Origin: Megasphaera sp. AM44-1BH
GTDB taxonomy: Bacteria; Bacillota; Negativicutes; Veillonellales; Megasphaeraceae
Reading direction: 5' to 3'
Assembly (NCBI RefSeq): GCF_003467125.1
Contig: NZ_QSFA01000001.1
Coordinates: forward strand, 1 to 64,000
DNA: 64,000 bases
A program made the translations under genes and the position numbers. Under the pieces are notes generated by a model that worked only from the letters and a program-made list of their open reading frames with translations, searched no databases and was not told the DNA's origin. Positions 53,506 to 61,765 of the stretch are shown here, in pieces (the stretch's first letter is position 1; every line of letters begins with the position of its first letter).

Positions 53506-53608
53506 CTGAAAAAAACCGCATACCTCGCGGTACACGGCCTTCTTCAATTCCTATAATCTAAGAGGAGAGCCGATGTGCAGCCACCGGACTATCTCCTTTT
53601 TTAGTATA
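53506..53608 (-). ncRNA. Candidate antisense antitoxin RNA
   Basis: An extended -10 (TGATATACT; TATACT = plus-strand 53603-53608) would start transcription near 53597 leftward. The RNA ends at hairpin ACCGC-GAGGTAT-GCGGT (53515-53531) followed by seven Ts (A-run 53509-53515). The RNA overlaps the toxin mRNA 3' region including the word complementary to the toxin 5' UTR, the layout of par/Fst-type antitoxins. Confidence 0.6.
53564..53602 (+). terminator. Terminator of the toxin mRNA
   Basis: GGAGA (53564-53568) pairs with TCTCC (53592-53596), with CCG/CGG pairing inside, followed by TTTTTT (53597-53602). Confidence 0.65.
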
Positions 53609-53670
53609 TCACACGAAAGGAAAAAAAGATAGGCAGACGATGTACAGCTACACGTTATCATTCTATCCTG

Positions 53671-55599
53671 TCACTTCATCTGCTTCATTTTCCGCCACAG
53701 CGTCGTACGGCTGATACCGAGTTGTGCCGCTGCATGTCCATAATGATAATGGGTTTCTTCCAGCACTTGCCGGATACGCTGATATTCATCCATCTCTCCG
53801 GCTGCCGGTGCTGACACGGTTTTCTGCTCTGCAGACATTGGTGGTTCTTCTTGCGGGGCCTGTTGGATTGTTCCAGTCTGGACCCCTCCGCTCAGAGCAA
53901 TACGCAGATCATTTTCATGCAGTTCAGCTCCTTCGGTAAATACGGCAACGCGTTCTGCCACATTGTACAGTTCACGGATATTTCCAGCCCAATGCTGCTG
54001 CAGCAGACACTGTTCTGCCGCCTTCGTCATTCCTTTCCAGATAATACCATCACGGCTATAAATTCCCGACAAGAAGCGGCGGAACAGGAACAGCACATCC
54101 CGTCCCCGGTCCCGCAGCGGTGGCAGTACCAGATGCAGCGTATTGAGACGGTAATACAGGTCAAGCCTGAATTTCCCTTCCCGGCTCATCGCTGCCAGGT
54201 TCCGGTTTGTCGCGGCAATGACGCGGACATCGACAGGAATAATCCGGTCATCCCCGACACGCATGATTTCATGTTCCTGCAGTACACGCAAAAGAAGGCC
54301 CTGCATACGTGGAGAAATTTCAGCGATTTCATCGAGAAAAAGCGTTCCGTGATGGGCCGCTTCAAAAAGACCGCTCTTGCCGCCTTTCCGGGCATCCGTA
54401 AACGCGCCTTCTACATAGCCGAACAGTTCACTTTCCAGAAGATTTTCCGAAAGAACGGCACAGTTTACAGCGACAAACGGTTCCCGGCTGCGGCTGCTGG
54501 CGTTATGGATACTCTGGGCGAAGAGTTCTTTCCCGGTACCCGTCTCGCCATTGATCAGCACATTGGCATCAGCCTTGCTGTATTGCTTAGCCAGATGAAT
54601 CGTTTCCAAAAGAGCCGGGCTCTCACCCAGAATATCATCAAAGTGCGCTTTGGCTATATGCCCTTTTTGATTCTTTTTACGCCGTATTTCATTGCCCAGA
54701 TTCTGCACCTTCAAGACAGGCTGAAATGCCGCAACGGCACCAATCGTCTGTTCTCCCGACTGCATAGGGACACAGGTCAGCGTGACATCCTGGTCATTGA
54801 GACGGGTAATGCGGTTGAGCACCGGCTGGGCTGTTTCTACCACCTGGCGCAGGGGAATACGGGGCAGAAGAGAAGCCAGCCTTTTACCCGTACTTTGAGG
54901 GGAAAGACCTGTAATATTAGCGGCTTCCCTGTTGATGAGCAATATCTCATCATTCTTATTCACAGCTATGATACCATCGCTGGTATAGTTCAGGATAGCG
55001 CGGAACAGTTCGGCCCGGCGCCGTTCCTGAAGTGAGAGGTAATATGCCCGTTTCGCTTCTACCAGAGCCTGATAGACCGCCTCCCTGCCGGAACTGATGC
55101 GCACGGCGGCAAAGCCCAGTTTACGGGCAATAATGGTAGATGTTACGCCGCCGATAACCGCTTTGACCCCTTGTTCTTTCATTTCCAGAAGGCGTTCCCG
55201 TATGCCATCTTCCTCAAAAGCCGCAGCAGTCACAAGCTGCACCGGTATCAATTCAGAAATATGCCGGGCGCCGTAAATCATTTCCGTCGTTCCAATATAG
55301 CCGATGCGTTCTTCACCCGATTCTTTCTTGCAGGCCAGTGCCGCCCGCATGATATCGTATCCGCTGATCTTCAGCTCGGTAACAGGAACATGCCGCAGCA
55401 GTTGCTTCAGTTTGCGGTACGTGGCTCCGCGGGCAATGACTACATCGCCGCCGACGGCTACATCACCCAGTATCTGTGTCCCCAATTTAAGCACCGTCTC
55501 CAGCTGCCATTCGTCTTCGCCCTGTTGCTGCTGTTCGAGAAACGTACGGCAGACGACGTCTTTCATTTCCATATATGGCAAAAAGAAAGTGATTTTCAT
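53671..55599 (-). CDS. Sigma-54-dependent activator with PrpR_N and PAS domains
   Basis: A 642-aa enhancer-binding protein. N-terminal PrpR_N-type sensor (~1-185), PAS (~195-300), AAA+ domain (~320-550: Walker A GETGTGKE 351-358, Walker B TLFLDEIAE) and a C-terminal Fis-type helix-turn-helix (GHAAAQLGISRTTLWRKMKQ). The sigma-54 contact loop reads GAFTDA (398-403) instead of GAFTGA. It follows the TIGR00300 gene by 21 bp. The target operon is not evident; no clear -24/-12 site was found close by. Confidence 0.9.
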   Translation of the reverse strand: MKITFFLPYMEMKDVVCRTFLEQQQQGEDEWQLETVLKLGTQILGDVAVGGDVVIARGATYRKLKQLLRHVPVTELKISGYDIMRAALACKKESGEERIGYIGTTEMIYGARHISELIPVQLVTAAAFEEDGIRERLLEMKEQGVKAVIGGVTSTIIARKLGFAAVRISSGREAVYQALVEAKRAYYLSLQERRRAELFRAILNYTSDGIIAVNKNDEILLINREAANITGLSPQSTGKRLASLLPRIPLRQVVETAQPVLNRITRLNDQDVTLTCVPMQSGEQTIGAVAAFQPVLKVQNLGNEIRRKKNQKGHIAKAHFDDILGESPALLETIHLAKQYSKADANVLINGETGTGKELFAQSIHNASSRSREPFVAVNCAVLSENLLESELFGYVEGAFTDARKGGKSGLFEAAHHGTLFLDEIAEISPRMQGLLLRVLQEHEIMRVGDDRIIPVDVRVIAATNRNLAAMSREGKFRLDLYYRLNTLHLVLPPLRDRGRDVLFLFRRFLSGIYSRDGIIWKGMTKAAEQCLLQQHWAGNIRELYNVAERVAVFTEGAELHENDLRIALSGGVQTGTIQQAPQEEPPMSAEQKTVSAPAAGEMDEYQRIRQVLEETHYHYGHAAAQLGISRTTLWRKMKQMK

Positions 55600-55620
55600 A
55601 GCGTTCAGCCTGTCTCCTTA

Positions 55621-56709
55621 TCAGCGGCAGAGATTGTTGCGTACATTGACGATAAAATCCTGCACATTGGTCACGATGGAATCGACACTCAGGCTGCCCC
55701 GGTCGCGCAATTTATTGACAGCAAATTCCGAGATATCGACACAATAAAAATAGGTCGGTCGTACGACACCATGCACGACACGGTACGATGGAAACATATT
55801 GCCTGTGGCAATGGAATGGAGCATCGTTGCCATGCAGATAATCGTCGTGGCATCACTGATCATGGCCCGCATGGCATCCTGTGCCTGATAGACATCTCCG
55901 ATGACTTCCGGAAGAGGCCCGTCATCACGGATAGAACCAGCCAGCACGAATGGGATGTGGCACTGATCGCAGGCGGCAATGATACCCGTATCCAGTTTTT
56001 CCTTTTCAATGAACGAATGGATGGACCCGTACTGGCGTACCTTATTGATTGTATCAAGGTGATTGTAGTGTCCCAGCGGAGCCAGCTTTTGTGTATAAAT
56101 GTCCTGCCCCAGTGCCGTACCGAGATATGCCGCTTCCAGATCATGGGTAGCCAGCGCATTCCCTGCCATTAGGCCATTGACATAGCCATTGCGCACAAGG
56201 TCCGAAAACGCCTTTCGTGAGTCCGCATCAAAGGCGCAGGCCGGCCCCAGAATCCAGACCACTTTGCCATGGTCTTTTTCATGCCGCAAGAGTTCGTAAA
56301 TGGAGTCATAATCTTTGGAGTACGACGTTTCCCTCGAACGCCCTGTGCGGAATACAAAGGTATCTTTATGTTTATCTTCATCTGTCAGGAAGCCATCAAC
56401 GTGTACATAAATTCCTTCTTCCCCGTGTTCTTTGCGGCCTACGACGACAAGGTCCCCCTTTTTCAGGTTGCGGAATTCTACGATGCAGATTTTCCTGCCA
56501 TCATATACGGGGACACAATCCATCCGGCTTTCTTCAGCCAGAAGCCATTGACCGTGTATTTTGAAATATTCCGGGAAAATCGACATGGAATGATAGTGAT
56601 CCGGTGCCCCTCCATCCGTCGGTGCCGGTACTAACGTAACGTCCGGAGCACTCACAAATGGTTCTTTCGTAAAATCCGGTGCCGTGTAAACTGGCATAGA
56701 CCAACTCAT
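55621..56709 (-). CDS. TIGR00300 (LOR/SDH) family protein, ornithine cyclodeaminase-like
   Basis: A 362-aa protein of the TIGR00300/LOR-SDH family, related to the C-terminal half of cyanobacterial ArgZ/AgrE and to the archaeal alternative ornithine cyclodeaminase, which converts ornithine to proline. Visible: VWILGPACAFDADSRKAFS, GNALATHDLEAAYLGTALGQDIY, and AGSIRDDGPLPEV. Operon with the PrpR_N-type activator suggests its own inducer, maybe an amino acid. AGGAGGAG precedes ATG 56709. Confidence 0.78.
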   Translation of the reverse strand: MSWSMPVYTAPDFTKEPFVSAPDVTLVPAPTDGGAPDHYHSMSIFPEYFKIHGQWLLAEESRMDCVPVYDGRKICIVEFRNLKKGDLVVVGRKEHGEEGIYVHVDGFLTDEDKHKDTFVFRTGRSRETSYSKDYDSIYELLRHEKDHGKVVWILGPACAFDADSRKAFSDLVRNGYVNGLMAGNALATHDLEAAYLGTALGQDIYTQKLAPLGHYNHLDTINKVRQYGSIHSFIEKEKLDTGIIAACDQCHIPFVLAGSIRDDGPLPEVIGDVYQAQDAMRAMISDATTIICMATMLHSIATGNMFPSYRVVHGVVRPTYFYCVDISEFAVNKLRDRGSLSVDSIVTNVQDFIVNVRNNLCR

Positions 56710-56913
56710 AATAACTCCTCCTCATTATCGTATTATCTTTTATATTTCATATTATATGTATATAATGCCTTTATATATATTGTATCATGCCGTTGTTGAA
56801 TGAACAAACTATTATTTTATTTTGATATATTAAGATGTCCCCTGATGTTCCATGCCTTTACAATCCCTTTCACTTTTTCTATAATGAAGAAAATACACAG
56901 AAGGGACGATAGT

Positions 56914-57810
56914 ATGGCAGATGAAAATGTAAAACGAGGAATGGTTTGTGCCACCATCGGCGCACTCAGCTGGGGGCTCTCCGGCACATGCGGCCAGTAT
57001 TTATTCATGCACTATACCATAGATGCCCTGCTCCTGACAAATATCCGCATGCTCGGTGCCGGTATCGTCCTCATGATTCTGGTCATTTCCCTGCAACGGC
57101 ATACTCTGACAGCCCTCATGCACAACCGGCGCGATATGGCACAACTGGCAGCCTTTTCGGTTCTGGGACTGGTCACCTGTCAGCTTACGTATTTATCGGC
57201 TATCCAATATGCCAATTCAGGGACAGCCACGGTCCTGCAATCCCTGAATGTAGCTCTCATGTCCTGCATAGCCGCCATTCGGTTCCGGCGCTGGCCCGAC
57301 CGCTGGCAGATGATCGCCATCTTTCTGGCATTAGCCGGAGTTTTCCTCATTGCCACAGGTGGCCAGATACAGACTATGGTCATCTCCCCTCAGGGACTCT
57401 TCTGGGGCATCGGCGCCGCTATCGGCTCTATTCTGTACACGGTCCTGCCACACAAACAAATCCGTAAATGGGGTACTCTTCCCGTCAATGCACTGGGTAT
57501 GCTCATCGGCGGCATCGTGCTGACAATCTGCCTGCGTCCCTGGCAGATTGCCATGAACCTCGATACGGCCGGAATCTTTGCGATTGCCTTTATTGTCCTG
57601 ATTGGCACGGTAGCCTCCTTCACCTTATTTCTGCGCGGCGTCGGCGATATCGGTCCGGTCAAAGCTACGTTTATCGGCACTCTTGAACCCGTTTCCGCTA
57701 CCCTTTCTTCGTTATTATTTCTGGGTACACCATTTTCGTTCACCGATTTTGTCGGATTTGCCTGTATTATTGCCACCGTCTATCTGATTACCATGAAAAG
57801 CCGAACATGA
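56914..57810 (+). CDS. EamA/DMT-family transporter
   Basis: A 298-aa membrane protein of the drug/metabolite transporter superfamily with ten predicted spans in two EamA repeats (GALSWGLSGTCGQYL; ATVLQSLNVALMSCIAAIRFRRWP; FIGTLEPVSATLSSLLFLG). Substrate unknown; exporters of amino acids or metabolites are common. AGAAGGGA precedes ATG 56914; a longer reading from 56800 is not supported. Confidence 0.88.
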   Translation: MADENVKRGMVCATIGALSWGLSGTCGQYLFMHYTIDALLLTNIRMLGAGIVLMILVISLQRHTLTALMHNRRDMAQLAAFSVLGLVTCQLTYLSAIQYANSGTATVLQSLNVALMSCIAAIRFRRWPDRWQMIAIFLALAGVFLIATGGQIQTMVISPQGLFWGIGAAIGSILYTVLPHKQIRKWGTLPVNALGMLIGGIVLTICLRPWQIAMNLDTAGIFAIAFIVLIGTVASFTLFLRGVGDIGPVKATFIGTLEPVSATLSSLLFLGTPFSFTDFVGFACIIATVYLITMKSRT

Positions 57811-57834
57811 TTCTCAACTATTTTCTCAATTTTA

Positions 57835-57863
57835 TTGACATGAATGTATAAATACTATATAAT
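57835..57863 (+). promoter_or_regulatory. Consensus promoter of mntP
   Basis: TTGACA (57835-57840), 17-nt spacer, TATAAT (57858-57863), a perfect sigma-70 consensus immediately ahead of the riboswitch. Confidence 0.85.
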
Positions 57864-57872
57864 GTGTACATT

Positions 57873-57999
57873 ACCTCAAGGGAGTAATCAGTACATAGGG
57901 ATATGTATAGTAGTATCGACATACTGGTGCCCGCACCCGGTACTATTTGAAATGATGAGACTTGAAGACAGTTTTTCTGTCTTTACGTCTCTTTTTTTT
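57873..57999 (+). promoter_or_regulatory. yybP-ykoY-type manganese riboswitch with terminator
   Basis: The leader of mntP contains ACCTCAAGGGAGTAA, the CGACATACTGGTGCCCG element and GATGAGACTTGA, which I recognise as the conserved parts of the yybP-ykoY Mn2+-sensing aptamer. The 3' part forms a terminator: GAGAC (57957-57961)/GTCTC (57987-57991) and AAGACAG/CTGTCTT, followed by a T-run. Mn2+ binding would be expected to prevent termination and turn on export. Confidence 0.8.
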
Positions 58000-58032
58000 A
58001 TAATTTTTTATACAGAAAAGGAGCCATCCCTC

Positions 58033-58596
58033 ATGAATACTATTGAATTATTCTTACTGGCCCTGGGTCTTTCCATGGATGCCTTTGCCGTATCGGTCTG
58101 TAAAGGTCTTTCCCTGGGACATATCCGCCTGCGCCATATGCTGATTGCCGGTGCCTGGTTCGGCGGCTTTCAGGCCCTGATGCCGACGCTGGGCTATCTC
58201 CTGGGCAGTTTCTTTTCTACCTATATCGTGCAGTACAACTACTGGATTTCCTGTCTCCTCCTCGTTCTCATCGGTGGCAATATGATCCGCGAATCGGGCA
58301 GCAGTGAACAGGAAAATGACGGTGGCGCCGCTCTCGATACCCGGACTATGCTCATACTGGCCATCGCCACCAGCATCGATGCCCTGGCAGTAGGTGTTAC
58401 CTTTGCGTTCATGGGCGTATCCATTCTCTACTCTGCGCTCTGCATTGGCTGTACGACCTTTGTCTGTTCTGCCATCGGAGTAAAAGCCGGCAGTCTCTTT
58501 GGCCTGCGGTATCAGAAAAGCTCCGAACGCCTTGGCGGTATCGTACTCATCCTGATTGGCCTGAAAATCCTCCTGCAGGGACTTGGCATACTATAG
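58033..58596 (+). CDS. mntP: Manganese efflux pump MntP
   Basis: A 187-aa six-span membrane protein. Two MntP repeats are visible, each with an acidic motif (LGLSMDAFAVSVCKGL and IATSIDALAVGVTFAF). Exports Mn2+ to avoid toxicity. AAAAGGAG precedes ATG 58033. The manganese-type riboswitch in the leader fits the function. Confidence 0.95.
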   Translation: MNTIELFLLALGLSMDAFAVSVCKGLSLGHIRLRHMLIAGAWFGGFQALMPTLGYLLGSFFSTYIVQYNYWISCLLLVLIGGNMIRESGSSEQENDGGAALDTRTMLILAIATSIDALAVGVTFAFMGVSILYSALCIGCTTFVCSAIGVKAGSLFGLRYQKSSERLGGIVLILIGLKILLQGLGIL

Positions 58597-58691
58597 TTCT
58601 CAATTTTGCATAGAATGTATTAAATACTTTTCTTAATATTTTTAAGATTCTTCTTAACTTTAATATTTTTCGGTATTTTATTTATTTTTTA

Positions 58692-58720
58692 TTGACGAGG
58701 CGAATATTTTGTGCTAGGAT
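58692..58720 (+). promoter_or_regulatory. Promoter of the first carrier gene
   Basis: TTGACG (58692-58697), 17-nt spacer, TAGGAT (58715-58720). It leaves a structured leader of about 160 nt before the start codon. Confidence 0.6.
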
Positions 58721-58739
58721 GAGAACAAAATTGAATAAA

Positions 58740-58880
58740 GGGGGATAGAAAAACGTTCTACTGCCCAATCTGTCTGGGGAGACAAGACGGCAGTCTGTCA
58801 GGACATCTATACTGACAGGGTAAAGAATATGTATGCGTTATGCCTGACGTATGCATATATTACGTTTTTAGAGGGGAGTA
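58740..58880 (+). promoter_or_regulatory. Structured leader of the first carrier gene
   Basis: Three hairpins can be drawn: ACTGCC...GGCAGT with inner GTCT/AGAC (58767-58794 region), CTGTCAG...CTGACAG (58795-58818), and ATATGTATGCG...CGTATGCATAT with G-U pairs (58827-58860), the last followed by TTTTT. It looks like an attenuator or an unrecognised riboswitch; no known class was matched. Confidence 0.4.
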
Positions 58881-58889
58881 TCAGGTATT

Positions 58890-60098
58890 ATGGTCCTTTA
58901 CAATTTTGCTTTAGCATTTTTTGCCTGCGGCTGCGCATACGTAATCGGTGAATATGTATCCACTATTACAAAAGCGTGGATTCCGTCCGTTTTTGTCACG
59001 GCATGCATCATGCTCGTCGGTTACTGGACAATCTTTCCGAAGGAAATGATTACCAATGCCGGTCTTATGCCATTCGCTAATACGATTGCTATTTTTCTTC
59101 TTATCGTTCATATCGGTACCATTATCAGTATCCAGCAGCTGATCCGGCAGTGGAAAACCGTCGTCATTTGCTTATTCGGCCTCTTAGGGATGTGTGTCAT
59201 CGGCTATTATGTCGGTTCACTCTTTATGGACCGTACTCTTATCATCGCTGGGCTGCCGCCTCTTACTGGTGGTATCGTTGCTGCTACGATCATGCAGATG
59301 GCCGCTTCCAAAGCCGGCCTCATGACGGCATCCGTCTTTGCCATCACCATGTACTGCATCCAGGGTTTTGCCGGCTATCCGCTTACCGCTATCTGCCTTC
59401 AGGCTGAAGGCCGCCGCCTGCTCAAACAGCTCCGCAGCGGGGAAGTCGTCCTCACACCGGAAGAAATTGAACGCAATTCCCACGTCGGCATGACGGCCAT
59501 TGCTGATGACAGCAAACGGAAAACGCTGATCCCGAAAATGCCGCAGAAATTTAATACACCTGTTTTCATGCTGACCAAACTCGGTCTCGTCGCTTGGTTT
59601 GCCATTATTCTCGGTCAGCTGACCCCGGTCAACGGTGCTATCTGGGCACTCGTCCTGGGCGTTGTCTTTACGTATATCGGCTTCCTCGAACAGAACACAC
59701 TGAGCCGTGCCGGTTCCTATTGGATTGTCATGTTCGCATTGATGATGTTCGTATTCGACGGCCTCAAAAACTGCACTCCGGATATGCTTATTTCCATCAT
59801 CGGGCCTATGGTCATCCTCATCGTCACCGGGACGTTAGGCATGTGCATTTTCTCCTTTGTCATTGCCAAAATCCTCAAGATTTCTTTCCCGCTGGCCTTT
59901 GCCAACGGCCTGACGGCACTCTATGGATTCCCCTGCGATGCCATCATTACAGAAATGACCTGTGATTCTCTGGCCGATGATATGGTAGAACGGGGCTATC
60001 TCATGAGCCACATGTTTCCGAGCATGATTGTCGGCGGCTTTACTTCCGTTACAATCACATCGGTACTGATTGCTGGTTACTTCGCTACACTGCTCTGA
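58890..60098 (+). CDS. Sodium-symporter-like membrane transporter (copy 1)
   Basis: A 402-aa membrane protein with about 10-12 spans. It resembles Na+/glutamate (GltS/ESS)-type carriers in length and layout but the family assignment is uncertain; notable are PPLTGGIVAATIMQMAASKAG and GLTALYGFP. It is very similar to the second copy that follows. GGGGAG precedes ATG 58890. Proximity to an M20 amidohydrolase suggests uptake of an N-acyl amino acid or dipeptide. Confidence 0.7.
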   Translation: MVLYNFALAFFACGCAYVIGEYVSTITKAWIPSVFVTACIMLVGYWTIFPKEMITNAGLMPFANTIAIFLLIVHIGTIISIQQLIRQWKTVVICLFGLLGMCVIGYYVGSLFMDRTLIIAGLPPLTGGIVAATIMQMAASKAGLMTASVFAITMYCIQGFAGYPLTAICLQAEGRRLLKQLRSGEVVLTPEEIERNSHVGMTAIADDSKRKTLIPKMPQKFNTPVFMLTKLGLVAWFAIILGQLTPVNGAIWALVLGVVFTYIGFLEQNTLSRAGSYWIVMFALMMFVFDGLKNCTPDMLISIIGPMVILIVTGTLGMCIFSFVIAKILKISFPLAFANGLTALYGFPCDAIITEMTCDSLADDMVERGYLMSHMFPSMIVGGFTSVTITSVLIAGYFATLL

Positions 60099-60138
60099 TC
60101 AGACAACGGTCTTAGTACGTATCGGTACAAATCACACG

Positions 60139-60173
60139 GGCGTTATTCTTTATGGATAACGCCTGTTTTTTTT
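60139..60173 (+). terminator. Terminator of the first carrier gene
   Basis: GGCGTTAT (60139-60146) pairs with ATAACGCC (60156-60163), followed by eight Ts. Confidence 0.92.
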
Positions 60174-60313
60174 ATATCAAGAAATCCCTCTTCTCTATAC
60201 TGATTATAGAAACCGAATATTAATATATTACATTGCATTTGTTGTATTTTTATCTTTTATATATCAGTAAAACGTTTAATTTAATATTCAACCTTATTAA
60301 AACTAATTTTTTA

Positions 60314-60342
60314 TTGACAAACCATTCTGACAGTACTAGTAT
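60314..60342 (+). promoter_or_regulatory. Promoter of the second carrier gene
   Basis: TTGACA (60314-60319), 17-nt spacer, TAGTAT (60337-60342). A short hairpin CCTC...GAGG follows (about 60354-60367). Confidence 0.65.
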
Positions 60343-60406
60343 ATGAGTCACCACCTCAGAACGAGGGGATTTAGTTATAGCTTTTATGAGAGGGGTTTTT
60401 TGTATT

Positions 60407-61615
60407 ATGGTATTGTATAACTTTGCCCTGGCCTTTTTTGCCTGCGGCGTCGTATTCGTCATCGGCGAATACGTTTCCAAATTATCCAAAGCCTGGATTC
60501 CATCGGTTTTCGTCACAGCCTGCCTCATGCTGTTCGGCTACTGGACGATTTTTCCAAAAGAAATGGTCACTAATTCAGGACTCATGCCTTTTGGCAATAC
60601 GATTGCTATTTTCCTTCTGATTGTACACATCGGTACGATTATCAGCGTACAACAGCTCATCCGTCAATGGCGTACTGTCGTCATCTGCCTGTTCGGCCTC
60701 CTGGGCATGTGTATTATCGGCTATTATCTTGGATCACTGCTCATGGACCGTACACTGGTCATTGTTGGTCTGCCTCCGCTTACCGGCGGTATCGTTGCCA
60801 CGACGATTATGCAACAGGCCGCAACAAAAGCCGGCCTCATGAGTGCTTCCGTCTTTGCTATTGCCATGTATTGCATCCAGGGTTTTGCCGGTTATCCGCT
60901 CACAGCTGTCTGCCTTCAGGCTGAAGGCAAACGTCTTTTGAAGCAGCTTCGTACAGGCGAAGTCGTACTCTCACCGGAAGAAATCGAACGCAATTCCCAC
61001 GTCGGCCTCACTGCTGTATCCAATGATACACAGCGCAAGACACTGCTCCCCAAAATGCCGGAAAAATTCAATACGCCGGTTTTCATGATGACCAAGCTCG
61101 GCCTTGTTGCCTGGTTCGCTATCCTGCTCGGTCAGGTTACGCCGGTAAACGGCGCTATCTGGGCTCTGGTACTAGGCGTATTTTTCACCTATATCGGCTT
61201 TCTGGACCAGAATTCCCTGACCCGTGCCGGATCGTTCTGGATCATCATGTTCGCATTGATGATGTTCGTCTTTGACGGCCTCAAGAACTGTACTCCGGAC
61301 ATGCTCATGTCTCTCATCGGCCCTATGGTCATCCTGATTCTCGTCGGTACTGCCGGCATGGGCTTATTTGCCTTTGTTATTTCCAAAATCATGCACATTT
61401 CCTTCCCACTGGCATTTGCCAACGGCCTGACTGCGCTTTATGGCTTTCCCGCCGATGCCCTGATTACGGAAATGACCTGTGATTCCTTGGCAGATAATAT
61501 GGTAGAACGGGGCTACCTCATGAGCCATATCTTCCCCAGCATGATTGTCGGCGGTTTTACATCCGTCACCATTACATCGGTTCTGATTGCCGGGTATTTT
61601 GCTACCCTGCTCTGA
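60407..61615 (+). CDS. Sodium-symporter-like membrane transporter (copy 2)
   Basis: A 402-aa paralogue of the preceding carrier, very similar along its whole length, with the same MVLYNFALAFFACG start and identical C-terminal GGFTSVTITSVLIAGYFATLL. ATG 60407 corresponds to the start of copy 1; the in-frame ATG at 60386 is less likely. It carries its own promoter and is followed by the M20 gene. The pair is a recent tandem duplication. Confidence 0.7.
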   Translation: MVLYNFALAFFACGVVFVIGEYVSKLSKAWIPSVFVTACLMLFGYWTIFPKEMVTNSGLMPFGNTIAIFLLIVHIGTIISVQQLIRQWRTVVICLFGLLGMCIIGYYLGSLLMDRTLVIVGLPPLTGGIVATTIMQQAATKAGLMSASVFAIAMYCIQGFAGYPLTAVCLQAEGKRLLKQLRTGEVVLSPEEIERNSHVGLTAVSNDTQRKTLLPKMPEKFNTPVFMMTKLGLVAWFAILLGQVTPVNGAIWALVLGVFFTYIGFLDQNSLTRAGSFWIIMFALMMFVFDGLKNCTPDMLMSLIGPMVILILVGTAGMGLFAFVISKIMHISFPLAFANGLTALYGFPADALITEMTCDSLADNMVERGYLMSHIFPSMIVGGFTSVTITSVLIAGYFATLL

Positions 61616-61690
61616 TATCACAATGAGCATTGGGTATGATAACAAGACGAAATCGGCAAGTCTGAACGCCATATTTTCCGTTCTGTCCGT

Positions 61691-61719
61691 TTGACAGGGA
61701 TAGGACATAGGTTTAATAT
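61691..61719 (+). promoter_or_regulatory. Promoter of the M20 amidohydrolase gene
   Basis: TTGACA (61691-61696), 17-nt spacer, TAATAT (61714-61719), 47 bp upstream of the start codon. Confidence 0.65.
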
Positions 61720-61765
61720 TCTAAGTGTACATTATTTTTATTTAAAAGAAGAGGGGTCTTTTATA

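Noticed and set aside
58740..58880. Glutamine (glnA/downstream-peptide) or glycine riboswitch
   Set aside because: Only short partial matches to remembered consensus; hairpin order does not fit either class.
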